From Candidatus Gastranaerophilales bacterium (GTDB taxonomy: Bacteria; Cyanobacteriota; Vampirovibrionia; Gastranaerophilales; Gastranaerophilaceae): a DNA stretch of 64,000 bases. The translations under genes and the position numbers were made by a program. Below, piece after piece: positions 8,495-16,878 of the stretch; the stretch's first letter is position 1; every line of letters starts with the position of its first letter. The stretch spans positions 53,424 to 117,423 of the forward strand of contig CALUTJ010000006.1 in NCBI GenBank assembly GCA_944323685.1. Direction: 5' to 3'. The notes under the pieces were generated by a model. The model was not told the origin of the DNA and did no database searches. It saw nothing but the letters and a program-made list of their open reading frames with translations.

Positions 8495-9157
8495 TTAGTT
8501 TTTAATCTGTGTTTGATCCTGTATCCATCTATACGCATCAGCCTGTAATGAACCTTCTGCACCTGACGGAACAGTCATCTTTCCTTCTTTATAAACTTTA
8601 ACCTGGTATCCCTCGTTTTGGGGAGTACGGCCCTGACATTGAGTAACAATACGACCGGTATGGGAATCGCCGGAGTATCCACCCCAACCTACAAAACATA
8701 CCCCATTTGTAGTAACAAAATTTACTACATCACTACCGGACTGACAATCAAAATTCCCAATAAAGTTAATTTGTTCAGCAAGGAAATAGCAAAGAGAATT
8801 GCCCTGATCCATTACAGAACTGTCGCAAACAGTACCACTTTCTCCTGATGCTGGATTCACATAATACTCGGTACAATAGTTTGTTCCATTAATTCTAGCT
8901 AATGCCGTTGATAATGGTAATTGAGAAAAATCTGCGTTTTGATCTGTATTTTGGTCGTATTTCGTCCCATCATTGATAACGTTTGAAACAGCAGACTCTA
9001 AAGTGTGGTAAGATTTTACAAATAAAATTTTATCTTTATCAGGGTTAACACGGCTAATCGATCTGAGCATTAAAGCCATGATAATACCTATAATTGTTAT
9101 TGTTATAAGAGTTTCAGCCAGAGTAAAAGCAGCTTTTCTAATTGAATTTTTATTCAT
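8495..9157 (-). CDS. Prepilin-type N-terminal cleavage/methylation protein
   Basis: This type IV pilin-like protein has the leader and processing site KAAFTLAETLITITIIGII (a class III signal cut before Phe, with Glu at +5) and a long hydrophobic helix. The C-terminal globular domain has several cysteines likely to form disulfides, and ends in WIQDQTQIKN. These proteins are handled by a PilD peptidase and assembled into pili or a type II secretion pseudopilus. It is a paralogue of the next gene upstream, with the same SRVNPDKDK-like segment after the helix. No pilus machinery genes are nearby. Confidence 0.85.
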   Translation of the reverse strand: MNKNSIRKAAFTLAETLITITIIGIIMALMLRSISRVNPDKDKILFVKSYHTLESAVSNVINDGTKYDQNTDQNADFSQLPLSTALARINGTNYCTEYYVNPASGESGTVCDSSVMDQGNSLCYFLAEQINFIGNFDCQSGSDVVNFVTTNGVCFVGWGGYSGDSHTGRIVTQCQGRTPQNEGYQVKVYKEGKMTVPSGAEGSLQADAYRWIQDQTQIKN

Positions 9158-9237
9158 TTTAATCTCCTGTTGATTTTTTCTAATTATAGTTCATATTAGG
9201 CTAATTGAAAAGAATGTAAAAGTTTATCTCCTTATTC

Positions 9238-9930
9238 TTATTCAAAATCATAATCACGTTTTTTTACGTCTGTTTGTTGTTGCATCCAGATATAGGCTTT
9301 TTCCTGAGCATGTGAATCATTAAATGTATAGGTAGAAGAACTCTCAGGAACAGTCATACTTCCCGATGAAAATATTTTTGCAGCATAACCATATTTAATA
9401 CCTTTGCAAGAGGGGTCAATAACAAATTCAAAAGGGACACTTTGTCCGGCGAGCCCATAAATACAAGCCCCGTTACCTAATCTGAAATTGAGAACATTGG
9501 CACCAGAGCTGCAATTAGTTATACCGTTTAAATTCATTTTTGAAGCAATCAAATAACAGACTGCATTTGTGGAAGAAATTATTTTATTACAATCTGTTGT
9601 CTTATACGTTGATTTTTTTGAACAAATCGGCTTATTGGGATAAGTCAGATTTGATGCATACAATTCAACTTTTGCAGTTGGCAGCGGATCTGTAGAAAAA
9701 TCAGAAACCTCATGCATATCCGAATCATAAAAGCTTGTATCAGAAACTACTTCTCCAGCCGCAGTCTCAATTGCATGAAATGTTCTTATAAAAAGCTGTT
9801 TGTCTTTATCAGGATTAATACGGTTAACTGTCCTCAGCATTAAAGCGGCAATAACCCCTAAAATAGTCATTGCCAAAAGAGCTTCTGCCAGAGTGAAAGC
9901 AAATTTTGCATATTTATTTTTCATTTTCAT
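9238..9930 (-). CDS. Prepilin-type N-terminal cleavage/methylation protein (paralogue)
   Basis: It has the same architecture as the neighbouring 220-residue protein: cleavage site AKFAFTLAEALLAMTILGVI, helix ending in MLRTVNRINPDKDKQLF, then a ~170-residue domain with paired cysteines (KPICSKKSTYKTTDCN, AVCYLIASKMN) and a tail with WMQQQTDVK. The two genes are 80 bp apart on the same strand and look like an old tandem duplication. Their globular domains have diverged much more than the first 50 residues. It is likely exported and inner-membrane anchored until assembled. Confidence 0.85.
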   Translation of the reverse strand: MKMKNKYAKFAFTLAEALLAMTILGVIAALMLRTVNRINPDKDKQLFIRTFHAIETAAGEVVSDTSFYDSDMHEVSDFSTDPLPTAKVELYASNLTYPNKPICSKKSTYKTTDCNKIISSTNAVCYLIASKMNLNGITNCSSGANVLNFRLGNGACIYGLAGQSVPFEFVIDPSCKGIKYGYAAKIFSSGSMTVPESSSTYTFNDSHAQEKAYIWMQQQTDVKKRDYDFE

Positions 9931-10085
9931 ATCAAATAACTCCTATAAACCTTTGACCTCATTATATTAATAATTCTCAAAAATTGCAAAAAGTAACACA
10001 AAATTCCCATATGTAAAAAATTCAGGCAATTTTTTATTGCAATTTGTTTTTATATAAATAGGTAGTAAAGTAAGGTTTAATTATT

Positions 10086-10319
10086 ATGGTTCACGGTGTT
10101 TACGCTTCACAAATTCCTTATCAAGGGTATCCGTCAAACGCAGTCGGTGCTACAAAGGTTACAAAAGATATCGCAAGTTATTGTTTCGATACTCAACGAA
10201 ATGAAATATCAAAAACTTACGGATATTTAACTTCTGATGAAAAGCCAAGCTACAAATGGCCGGTCGTTGGCGTTGTTGTTTCGGCATTATCTCTTCTTGC
10301 AATGAAATTTATTAAATAG
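10086..10319 (+). CDS. Small protein with C-terminal membrane helix, unrecognised
   Basis: This 77-residue protein is not known to me. Residues 1-55 are polar with several Tyr and Gly/Pro (SQIPYQGYPSNAVGATKV). Residues ~58-75 form one hydrophobic helix (WPVVGVVVSALSLLAMKF) ending in a lysine, which suggests a tail anchor. The ATG is preceded by a weak AAGG. The 3' end overlaps the end of the convergent Fe-S protein gene by 8 bp. The coding call rests on a sensible start, composition and the helix. Confidence 0.6.
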   Translation: MVHGVYASQIPYQGYPSNAVGATKVTKDIASYCFDTQRNEISKTYGYLTSDEKPSYKWPVVGVVVSALSLLAMKFIK

Positions 10320-11523
10320 TCTTGCAAAATTCAGCAAGAAATACATACAGATTGATAGCTACAGGCTTGTTTTGAGTATTTGTTTCGGCAAGTCCTTGAT
10401 TTAATCCGAGCAGACATGCCGGACAGGTTGTTATTATAAAATCAACATTGGCGTTTATGTATTGCTGTGCCTTTTGTTTTGAAATTTTACGGGAAATTTC
10501 CTGATGCTGCAATGCAAATTTTCCTGAAAAACCGCAGCATTTATCGTAATCTTGAACCTCAACAAAATTTATGCCTTTGATATTTTTGACAATTTTTACA
10601 AAATCCCCGCTGTCATGGCAGGGTTTGTGAACAGCTACATTAAAATTTTTAATTGCCTCAAAATTAAGATTTTCGATAAGATTTGCAACATCTGTCACTT
10701 TTTGACTCAGTTGAAAGGCTGAATCGGAATCATTGTAATTTTTATATTCTTTCAGTACTGAATTACACGAAGCACAGTCAGTTAATAAATAATCGTAGTC
10801 GCAATCAAGTGCCTTTAAGTTTTTGTCTGTTATTTTTTTAAATTCAACCGTATTGCCGTCGTGTAAATAGCTTATACCGCAGCACTCGAAATTCTTTTCA
10901 ATTACTTTTATTCCGCATTGTTCAAGCAGCATTTTTGCTGCCTTTTTTGTATCGTTGTTTATGTATTTATTAAAACATCCGTCAAAATAAATAGCTTTTT
11001 TACAATATTTTTTTTCACTACGTGAACTTTTTTTCTTAAGTTTACGCTCAAAGAGAGTATTAATTAAAACAAGTCTTTTCCCTATGTAGCCGCAGCTTAA
11101 TATTGAATTTTCAAAAAATCTTATTGCAGTACTAAAACCTGTTAATCTGAAAAATTTTCCGGTTATTGATGCACAATAAAGCAAAAACTTAAACATCGTA
11201 TATGAGTTAATAATTTTTTGAAGCAGCGGCAATTTACTGTGTTTGTAGTATTCGCTTTTAGCAGCAATAAATATTTCTCTTGCATCAATACCGCTCGGGC
11301 AAAAGTCTTTGCAGGCATTACATCCGGTGCATAAATCAAGATATTTTTTTACGTTGTCATTAAAAGTCAAATCCCCTTTTATTATCCCGTTAAGTATATT
11401 GAATTTGCCCCTTGAGACAGCACATTCGTTTAAAGTAACTTTAAAAACTGGACAAACCGACTGGCAGAGCCCGCATCTTGAACACTTATATATGCTTTCT
11501 TCGTAATCTTTAAAATTTTTCAT
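10312..11523 (-). CDS. GlcF-like (Fe-S)-binding oxidoreductase subunit
   Basis: This 403-residue protein has two N-terminal 4Fe-4S motifs (CSRCGLCQSVCP at residues ~14-25 and CTGCNACKDFCP at ~66-77). Two CCG domains follow (FDGCFNK...ECCGISYL and HKPCHDSGD...KCCGFSGKF), as in glycolate oxidase GlcF and heterodisulfide-reductase subunit B. It probably passes electrons from a flavin dehydrogenase to quinone or another carrier. The usual flavoprotein partner (GlcD or a lactate dehydrogenase) is not next to it, so the substrate is open. The gene stands alone, divergent from the zinc dehydrogenase pair. Confidence 0.82.
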   Translation of the reverse strand: MKNFKDYEESIYKCSRCGLCQSVCPVFKVTLNECAVSRGKFNILNGIIKGDLTFNDNVKKYLDLCTGCNACKDFCPSGIDAREIFIAAKSEYYKHSKLPLLQKIINSYTMFKFLLYCASITGKFFRLTGFSTAIRFFENSILSCGYIGKRLVLINTLFERKLKKKSSRSEKKYCKKAIYFDGCFNKYINNDTKKAAKMLLEQCGIKVIEKNFECCGISYLHDGNTVEFKKITDKNLKALDCDYDYLLTDCASCNSVLKEYKNYNDSDSAFQLSQKVTDVANLIENLNFEAIKNFNVAVHKPCHDSGDFVKIVKNIKGINFVEVQDYDKCCGFSGKFALQHQEISRKISKQKAQQYINANVDFIITTCPACLLGLNQGLAETNTQNKPVAINLYVFLAEFCKTI

Positions 11524-11626
11524 TCAAGCTTTAATAATTTATCTCGATTTATGTTACTTACAATATTATATTCACAAAGAATTATTTAGTGATAGAATTT
11601 TAAATTATCAGACAAAATATTGGGAT

Positions 11627-12667
11627 ATGAGTCAAAAAATGAAAGCTGCTGTATCAGAAAATCAGAAAATATCCATACAGGAATTTCCTGAACCTAAACT
11701 TGAAGACTTTGGCGGAAAAGGAGCAATTGTAAAGGTCAAAGGCTGCGGGCTCTGCGGTTCGGATATAGTTAAATTTGTCCATGACGGAACCTCAAAAGTT
11801 CTAGGTCACGAAGTTGTAGGAGAAATTGTTGAAATAAACAACGGAATATTTTCTAAACTAAAAAGAGGTGACAAAGTTGTTTTAGGTCATCATGTTCCCT
11901 GTATGAAATGTGATTATTGCCGCAATGAAAACTATTCAATGTGCCGGCAATTTAAAAAGACAAATATTTTTCCGGGGGGATTTTCCGAATATATATACGT
12001 ATCTCCTCTGCATCTGCAAAATACAGTATTTAAAACACCTGACAATCTTGATGATATGGAAATATCTTTTATGGAACCGCTCGGGTGCTGCGTAAGGGCG
12101 GTAGAAAGAGCACAGGTCTGTCAGGGAACAACTTCTCTTGTAATCGGACTCGGGTCTATAGGACTTTTAATGGGGCAGGCCATAAAAGCATTTGACGGAG
12201 ATGTAATAGGCTGTGACCTTATTGAAGAAAGAGTTGCGATAGCAAACAATTTGAATTTTGATGCTGTGTTGAAATTTGAAGATAATGACACAACCTCGGC
12301 TAAAATTAAGGAAATGACCTGTTCGATAGGGGCAGATATTGTGTTTATGACGGCCGGTGCCGATCAATCTCTTGACTTTGCACTAAAATCAGTCCGTGAC
12401 GGGGGAACAATAGTTGTATTTTCTTCTGTAAAGAATGATACGGCAGGTTATACAAATAATGAAATTTACTACAGAGAGTTAAAGGTCATGGGCAGTTATT
12501 CTCCTGCGCCAAAAGATTTAGAGCTTGCATACAACCTTTTAAAAAACAAAAAGGTAATAGTAAAATATCTTTCAACAGCATACCCTCTTGAGGATATTGC
12601 AAGAGCAATTGAAGATACAATGTCTAACAAAACCCTTAAAGCATATATAAAAGTAGAAAAAGATTAA
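11627..12667 (+). CDS. Zinc-dependent alcohol/polyol dehydrogenase (MDR family)
   Basis: This 346-residue medium-chain dehydrogenase has the catalytic-zinc residues in GCGLCGSD and LGHEVVGE, the four-cysteine structural zinc loop (CMKCDYCRNENYSMC), and an NAD(P) Rossmann motif (VIGLGSIGLLMGQAI). Family members oxidise sugars, polyols or threonine. It is followed after 11 bp by a second, clearly different MDR enzyme, so the two probably act in one pathway. The closest relatives by pattern are sorbitol and L-threonine dehydrogenases, and the substrate cannot be read from sequence. Met-4 is an alternative start. Confidence 0.85.
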   Translation: MSQKMKAAVSENQKISIQEFPEPKLEDFGGKGAIVKVKGCGLCGSDIVKFVHDGTSKVLGHEVVGEIVEINNGIFSKLKRGDKVVLGHHVPCMKCDYCRNENYSMCRQFKKTNIFPGGFSEYIYVSPLHLQNTVFKTPDNLDDMEISFMEPLGCCVRAVERAQVCQGTTSLVIGLGSIGLLMGQAIKAFDGDVIGCDLIEERVAIANNLNFDAVLKFEDNDTTSAKIKEMTCSIGADIVFMTAGADQSLDFALKSVRDGGTIVVFSSVKNDTAGYTNNEIYYRELKVMGSYSPAPKDLELAYNLLKNKKVIVKYLSTAYPLEDIARAIEDTMSNKTLKAYIKVEKD

Positions 12668-12678
12668 AAATATACATC

Positions 12679-13716
12679 ATGAAAATGAAAGCAATACGAT
12701 ACTACGCTCCGCAGGATATAAGATACGAAGATGTAGAGATAAAAGAACCTGATGACAATGAGGTGCTTGTCAAAATAGAAGCGGCACTTACGTGCGGTAC
12801 TGACGTAAAAACCTTTAGACGCGGTCATCCGGTTTTAATTAAAAAGACTCCGTCAGGTTTCGGGCATGAATTTGCCGGAACAATCGTAAAAGCGGGAAAA
12901 AATGTTGTTGACTTTAAAATTGGAGACAGAGTCGTTGCGGCAAATTCGGCTCCGTGCGGCAAGTGTTTTTTCTGTCAGAAAAAGCAGTATAATCTCTGCG
13001 AAAATCTTGATTTATTGAACGGAGCTTATGCTGAATATATAACAATTCCTCAGCGGATTGTCGAAAAAAATTTGTTGAAAATTCCAAACGGATTGAGCTT
13101 TGAAAAAGCTGCTTTTTGTGAGCCTCTGGCTAATGTTGTCCACGGCGTCGAAAGAACAAATATCCAACCCGGAGATACTGTCGGTATAATAGGTATCGGC
13201 CCGATAGGTCTTATGTTTGCCCGACTGGCTAAACTTAAAGGAGCAAGAGTAATTGCTGCCGGAAGGAATCCTCTAAAATTAAAAATGGCCAAAGAATTTG
13301 CTCTTGCTGATGAAGTTGTTGATTTGTTAAAATACCGGCATCCTGAAAAAATATTCAAGTCATTTACACAGGAAGGTCGCGGGCTTGACGTTGCGGTTGA
13401 GTGTGTCGGGCTGCCGGAAATATGGGAAAAAATGTTTTCTATTGTCAGAAAAGGCGGCAAAGTCCATCTTTTTGGCGGTTGTAAGTCAGGAACAAAAGTT
13501 TCTATAGACACAAAACTGCTCCACTATGATGAGGTTCAAATAATCAGCGTTTTTCATCATACGCCGCAGTATTTCAGGCAGGCGCTCGATTTGATTGCTG
13601 ACGGGCACGTTGATGTTACAAAACTTATTACAAAAAAAATGCCGCTCTCTCAAGCCAAAGAAGCCATTCTTGCGCATGACAGAGGTGAGGCGATTAAAGT
13701 TTTGTTAACTCCTTAA
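12679..13716 (+). CDS. Zinc-dependent alcohol/polyol dehydrogenase (MDR family), second gene
   Basis: This 345-residue enzyme has the catalytic-zinc motif LTCGTDVKTF, GFGHEFAGT, the structural zinc loop (CGKCFFCQKKQYNLC) and the nucleotide motif GIIGIGPIGLMFARL. It is a paralogue of the upstream gene but only distantly similar to it. Residues in the substrate domain (GGCKSGTKVSID, HHTPQYFRQAL) resemble the sorbitol/galactitol dehydrogenase branch. It is co-transcribed with the upstream gene. A short AT-only palindrome at the stop codon could be a weak terminator. Confidence 0.85.
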   Translation: MKMKAIRYYAPQDIRYEDVEIKEPDDNEVLVKIEAALTCGTDVKTFRRGHPVLIKKTPSGFGHEFAGTIVKAGKNVVDFKIGDRVVAANSAPCGKCFFCQKKQYNLCENLDLLNGAYAEYITIPQRIVEKNLLKIPNGLSFEKAAFCEPLANVVHGVERTNIQPGDTVGIIGIGPIGLMFARLAKLKGARVIAAGRNPLKLKMAKEFALADEVVDLLKYRHPEKIFKSFTQEGRGLDVAVECVGLPEIWEKMFSIVRKGGKVHLFGGCKSGTKVSIDTKLLHYDEVQIISVFHHTPQYFRQALDLIADGHVDVTKLITKKMPLSQAKEAILAHDRGEAIKVLLTP

Positions 13717-13924
13717 TAATTATTATTAAGTTTTGTATAGTTAAATATAAATGTCTGAAATACACTTATAAAAAAGCTTTGGGGTGTGTTTAAAAAATTG
13801 ATTCATCAAAAAGGTGGATTGAATTGTAAATTTGTCATGATAAACTAACAAAAGAAAATATTTTTGAACTTCTAGTAAATGAGTAAAGATTAATGGAAGT
13901 CAAAAAGACTTGTGAAAGAGGAAA

Positions 13925-14728
13925 ATGTTAAATTTACAGTCTAATACAGTAAATATAGCATCGCAGCAGTTCACAGGGTTGCCTAAAGGGGCAACGGGAG
14001 ATTCTATTTCTCAGTTCATGTTGTATCATGACTCATTGAATAAGAAGTCATTTAAACAAACAGATAATTTTATTTTAAGAAAGACCGCTAAAAATGTTTC
14101 ATTTGGCGGTCTTTCTTTATCAGAAGTTAACAAAGTAAAACAGACAGGGCTTTGGAAGTTTTTAAACAATAAAACTCTTGAAAAATTTATTGCTATGGCA
14201 GATGCCAGCCAAACTATTTTTGATGCAGTGTTTGCTCTGGGGATTACATGCGCGTTAAGACCGGCCGCTATTATGGCCCAGTCAAACGATAAAAACCGTG
14301 AAAAAAATAAAAAGGCCGCATCTCATTCAATAGCTTCGGGGTTAATAGGTTATGGCTTTGCAATTGCGCTTTTTTCTCCGATTAAAAAAGGTCTTAACAA
14401 GCTGAAAGCAAATCCTGAAATTTTTGCAAAGAAAGCCGCTAAATTTATTGGCTCCACAAAAAATGCACAAACTTTCACAATGCTTGTTAACAAGTCAACT
14501 GAAGCATTAACTGCAAGTATCCGTTCGGGAATTACAATCGCTTTGATTCCTGTTATTGACAAATATCTTTTAAATAAAATATTCGGAACAAAACAACCAG
14601 TGCAGGATAAAAAAGAGATTCAAAATACGCTTCAAAATCCGATTTACAAATACTCGATTATAAACTTTAAAAACAATGCAAGTAAAACATTCCAAAACTT
14701 TACAGGGGGGCTGTACAATGAAAATTAG
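13925..14728 (+). CDS. Unrecognised membrane protein, lineage-specific style
   Basis: This 267-residue protein is not one I can name. It starts with a polar region, then a short motif NVSFGGLSLSEVNKVK (residues ~57-72). Several hydrophobic segments follow (FDAVFALGITCALRPAA, ASGLIGYGFAIALFSP, GITIALIPVIDKYLL) separated by Lys-rich stretches. A FGGL-like motif near the N-terminus also appears, in variants, in other unrecognised proteins of this window. The gene overlaps the next one by 11 bp, so they form a pair. A 208-bp upstream gap with nothing recognisable but AT-rich sequence separates it from the dehydrogenases. Confidence 0.65.
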   Translation: MLNLQSNTVNIASQQFTGLPKGATGDSISQFMLYHDSLNKKSFKQTDNFILRKTAKNVSFGGLSLSEVNKVKQTGLWKFLNNKTLEKFIAMADASQTIFDAVFALGITCALRPAAIMAQSNDKNREKNKKAASHSIASGLIGYGFAIALFSPIKKGLNKLKANPEIFAKKAAKFIGSTKNAQTFTMLVNKSTEALTASIRSGITIALIPVIDKYLLNKIFGTKQPVQDKKEIQNTLQNPIYKYSIINFKNNASKTFQNFTGGLYNEN

Positions 14729-15683
14729 TTCATATAACCGCTACACACCCCAGCAAAGACCGATGTTTAAGAGAATAAATCTCGAAACTGTTAAGAAAGC
14801 AGCGCAGGAAACTAAGCAATTTGCACAAAAAACAGGTGATAAAGGAACAAACACAATAGCTTATGCTCTCGGTGCTCTTGCTTCTTTAAAACCAGTGCAA
14901 AACCTTGTCAACTATCTTAAAAACAAAAACTATCAAGAACACCTTGCAGCATTTGTAGGTTGTACTTTATCCGGCTTTTATATGCTTGATACAGCCCGTT
15001 CAAAAACAATAGAAAAAGACCAGAAAACTCCTCTGATGATTAATCAGGGTGCAGTCTGCGCTATGTCTACAGTCGGTGCTTATACGCTTAATCATTACCT
15101 TAACAGAAAAATAAACCACATAGCGGAACTCTTCCATATTGCAAAAATTAAAGATGAAAATCTCCAGCAGAAATTCTTAAAGTTCAGACAGGATCCGGAA
15201 TATGCATCAGTAATTGAGCGGGCTGCAAAAACAAATCCTAAACTTCAAGCAACATTAGACACGCTCAAAAATAAATTTGAATTTACCAATAATGTAAAAG
15301 TATATTTGAAAGAAGAAATCAAAAAACAAAAAGGCGACAGTGTAGCACAGAACTTCTTAAAAGAAATTAAGAAAATTACTGTAGAAAACGGTAAAGATAA
15401 AGCTGACGCAGTTAAAGCGCTTTATCTGCAAAGAATGAAAAACAGTAAGGCTATGCGGGCAGCCTTTAACAGAGAAGGCATGAATAATGCAATAAAAATG
15501 ATTGCCGGTGCCGACAAAACAAAATATCTGACAAGAATGATGAACGGCTTCAAAACAGCACAGGCACTGATGGTGTTTGCTCTGCTATACAGATTTGTGT
15601 CACCTGTTATTGCCACTCCGATTGCAAACAATATAAGTGAAAAATTGGAAAAAAGAAAAAAGCTTAAGAAGGCTAATGTTTAA
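14718..15683 (+). CDS. Unrecognised membrane protein, partner of the upstream gene
   Basis: I place the start at the ATG at 14718 because a run of six G (14705-14710) lies just before it. The frame runs 42 bases further upstream, inside the previous gene. The 321-residue product begins with MKISSYNRYTPQQRPMFKRI. It has hydrophobic segments near residues 45-60 and 75-90 (AAFVGCTLSGFYMLDTA), another at ~105-120 (GAVCAMSTVGAYTLNHYL), a long Lys/Gln-rich helical middle, and a C-terminal helix (ALMVFALLYRFVSPVIATPI). The hydrophobic-then-coiled layout parallels its upstream neighbour. Function unknown. Confidence 0.65.
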   Translation: MKISSYNRYTPQQRPMFKRINLETVKKAAQETKQFAQKTGDKGTNTIAYALGALASLKPVQNLVNYLKNKNYQEHLAAFVGCTLSGFYMLDTARSKTIEKDQKTPLMINQGAVCAMSTVGAYTLNHYLNRKINHIAELFHIAKIKDENLQQKFLKFRQDPEYASVIERAAKTNPKLQATLDTLKNKFEFTNNVKVYLKEEIKKQKGDSVAQNFLKEIKKITVENGKDKADAVKALYLQRMKNSKAMRAAFNREGMNNAIKMIAGADKTKYLTRMMNGFKTAQALMVFALLYRFVSPVIATPIANNISEKLEKRKKLKKANV

Positions 15684-15739
15684 TAAATAATGCTTCTGTC
15701 GTTTTCTTAACATATTGTTACAAATGATTTTTTATACAC

Positions 15740-15753
15740 ATAGTATATACTAT
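15740..15753. promoter_or_regulatory. Palindrome ATAGTATATACTAT, candidate operator
   Basis: A perfect 14-bp palindrome with core AGTATATACT. A second copy of the core is at 15784-15793, 42 bp away centre to centre (about four helix turns). The same core occurs as a pair near 44.7 kb. Confidence 0.45.
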
Positions 15754-15783
15754 TTTTTAAAATAGAAGTCTGAAATTCAAAAA

Positions 15784-15793
15784 AGTATATACT
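15784..15793. promoter_or_regulatory. AGTATATACT, second candidate operator
   Basis: It has the same 10-bp palindromic core as at 15742-15751, and lies in the same gene-free interval. Confidence 0.4.
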
Positions 15794-15972
15794 GATTTTT
15801 TATTTTTGTAATATTTCTTAAAATATAAAAATTTAGCATGACTCTCTAGAGGCAATTATTTTCTTTTTATATACTTTATATAGATACAAGAGATAAACAA
15901 AAACAAAACTAGACTAATAGATTCTAATAAACTTAAAACATATAAGGAACGGGAAATAGGTATTTAAAACAC

Positions 15973-16003
15973 GGGGCTATTTAAAAAAAGCCTCTTTTTT
16001 TTT
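15973..16003 (+). terminator. Candidate rightward terminator in the gene-free interval
   Basis: GGGGCT (15973-15978) pairs with AGCCTC (15989-15994) with one G-U pair, followed by a run of nine T. It is nearly 300 bases after the last rightward gene, which suggests that a separate transcript ends here. Confidence 0.5.
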
Positions 16004-16056
16004 GCTTTATTTTGTTGCAGTGCATCGTATATAGTAATTATTTCTAAATAAAAATA

Positions 16057-16087
16057 AAAGCGTCAACAAAAGTTATTTTGACGCTTT
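16057..16087 (-). terminator. Terminator of the M15 peptidase gene
   Basis: AAAGCGTCAA and TTGACGCTTT form a 10-bp stem. On the minus strand it is followed by a T-rich tract, 36 bases after the stop of the leftward hydrolase gene. Confidence 0.75.
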
Positions 16088-16123
16088 AACTTAACACTTG
16101 GAATCGTATATTTAGAATTTTTA

Positions 16124-16795
16124 TTATGCCAGCCCGAGGTCAAAATGCCATCTTTCGCGCACTTTGCTAAAATCTCCGCCCCAGCGCATGCCGATTGACT
16201 TGGCATAGTCGCCCAATTTTTTATAATCAGCATCTGTTCCGTTTGCAATATTAATATCTATGGCTTTGCCCTGACAGTGCAGAGAATTCTTGGCTGCATA
16301 TCTGGGCCGTGTTTTCAAAAGCCTTTGCTGTTCGGCTTGCGTTCTGTAACCGCTTGTTATTGTAACTTTCATACCTTGAGATTCAGCATAAGCAAACAAA
16401 TCATTAACTTTTGCCTGCATTTGCGGTGTAAGTTTGCTGATTTTATCAGCATTTGATTTTGCAAGATTGCTTGTAAGTTCAGTAGTTCCCCCAAGGTTAA
16501 AGCTGCTCAAAAAGTTTTCCATCTGAGTTTTATAGCTTTGTATTGTTGCATTATATAAATCCATTAACATGCCCATATCAAATTTAGGCATTTCAAAATT
16601 AAAGTTAAACGCACCCGTTGACGGATATGTGGAATATGATGGGATAAAGCTATCCATGCCGGCATAGGTTTCGGGCAAGAATTGCGTAAAATCAAACATC
16701 GGTGTTGATGAAGATGTCAGCATCGGGTCTGAAAACATATTCATCATACTTGTTTCTAAATAAGACGGATTGAACGTTATCTTATCTAAAGTCAC
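16124..16795 (-). CDS. M15-family peptidoglycan peptidase with shared N-terminal module
   Basis: The 223-residue product has two parts. Residues ~1-82 form a Met/Phe/Ser/Pro-rich module without a signal peptide, which is 80/82 identical to the N-terminus of the next upstream gene. Residues ~120-223 form an M15 carboxypeptidase / L,D-endopeptidase domain: TITSGYRTQAEQQRLL, the zinc ligands His and Asp in SLHCQGKAIDINI, and the final His in RWHFDLGLA. It would cut cross-link or stem peptides of peptidoglycan. Start is GTG with TAGGAGA upstream. The promoter region is also duplicated. The unusual head may guide export or targeting, which is inference. Confidence 0.82.
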   Translation of the reverse strand: MTLDKITFNPSYLETSMMNMFSDPMLTSSSTPMFDFTQFLPETYAGMDSFIPSYSTYPSTGAFNFNFEMPKFDMGMLMDLYNATIQSYKTQMENFLSSFNLGGTTELTSNLAKSNADKISKLTPQMQAKVNDLFAYAESQGMKVTITSGYRTQAEQQRLLKTRPRYAAKNSLHCQGKAIDINIANGTDADYKKLGDYAKSIGMRWGGDFSKVRERWHFDLGLA

Positions 16796-16839
16796 AATAT
16801 TCTCCTAAAATATTCCCCTTATATATATAAAGTAATTTT
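16557..16839 (-). repeat. Near-identical 283-bp direct repeat, copy 1 (promoter plus N-terminal module)
   Basis: I count 8 mismatches over 283 bp against 17372-17654 (about 97% identity). The block covers the upstream AT-rich promoter region, ribosome binding site, GTG start and the first ~82 codons. It ends sharply on both sides. Confidence 0.9.
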
Positions 16840-16878
16840 AGGGAAGAAAATTGCCTAAAACAGACAGAAATTTAGAAG

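Larger units (their letters stand above)
15684..16123. other. Gene-free interval with paired palindromes and two terminators
   Basis: These 440 bases lie between two convergent genes and hold no convincing ORF. They contain two AGTATATACT palindromes, an AT-rich promoter-like stretch, a terminator-like hairpin at about 15973-16003 on the + strand, and the terminator of the leftward hydrolase at 16057-16087. A rightward small RNA of roughly 100-200 nt ending near 16003 would explain the first three, but this is inference. Confidence 0.4.

Noticed and set aside
13712..13730. Palindrome CTTAATAAT-T-ATTATTAAG followed by TTTT as terminator
   Set aside because: It has only one G-C pair and almost no loop, so it would be a very weak terminator. 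It overlaps the stop codon.
13893..13931. A 12-codon ORF (MEVKKTCERGKC) before the 13925 gene
   Set aside because: It is very short, has no convincing ribosome binding site and overlaps the next start. It is likely chance.
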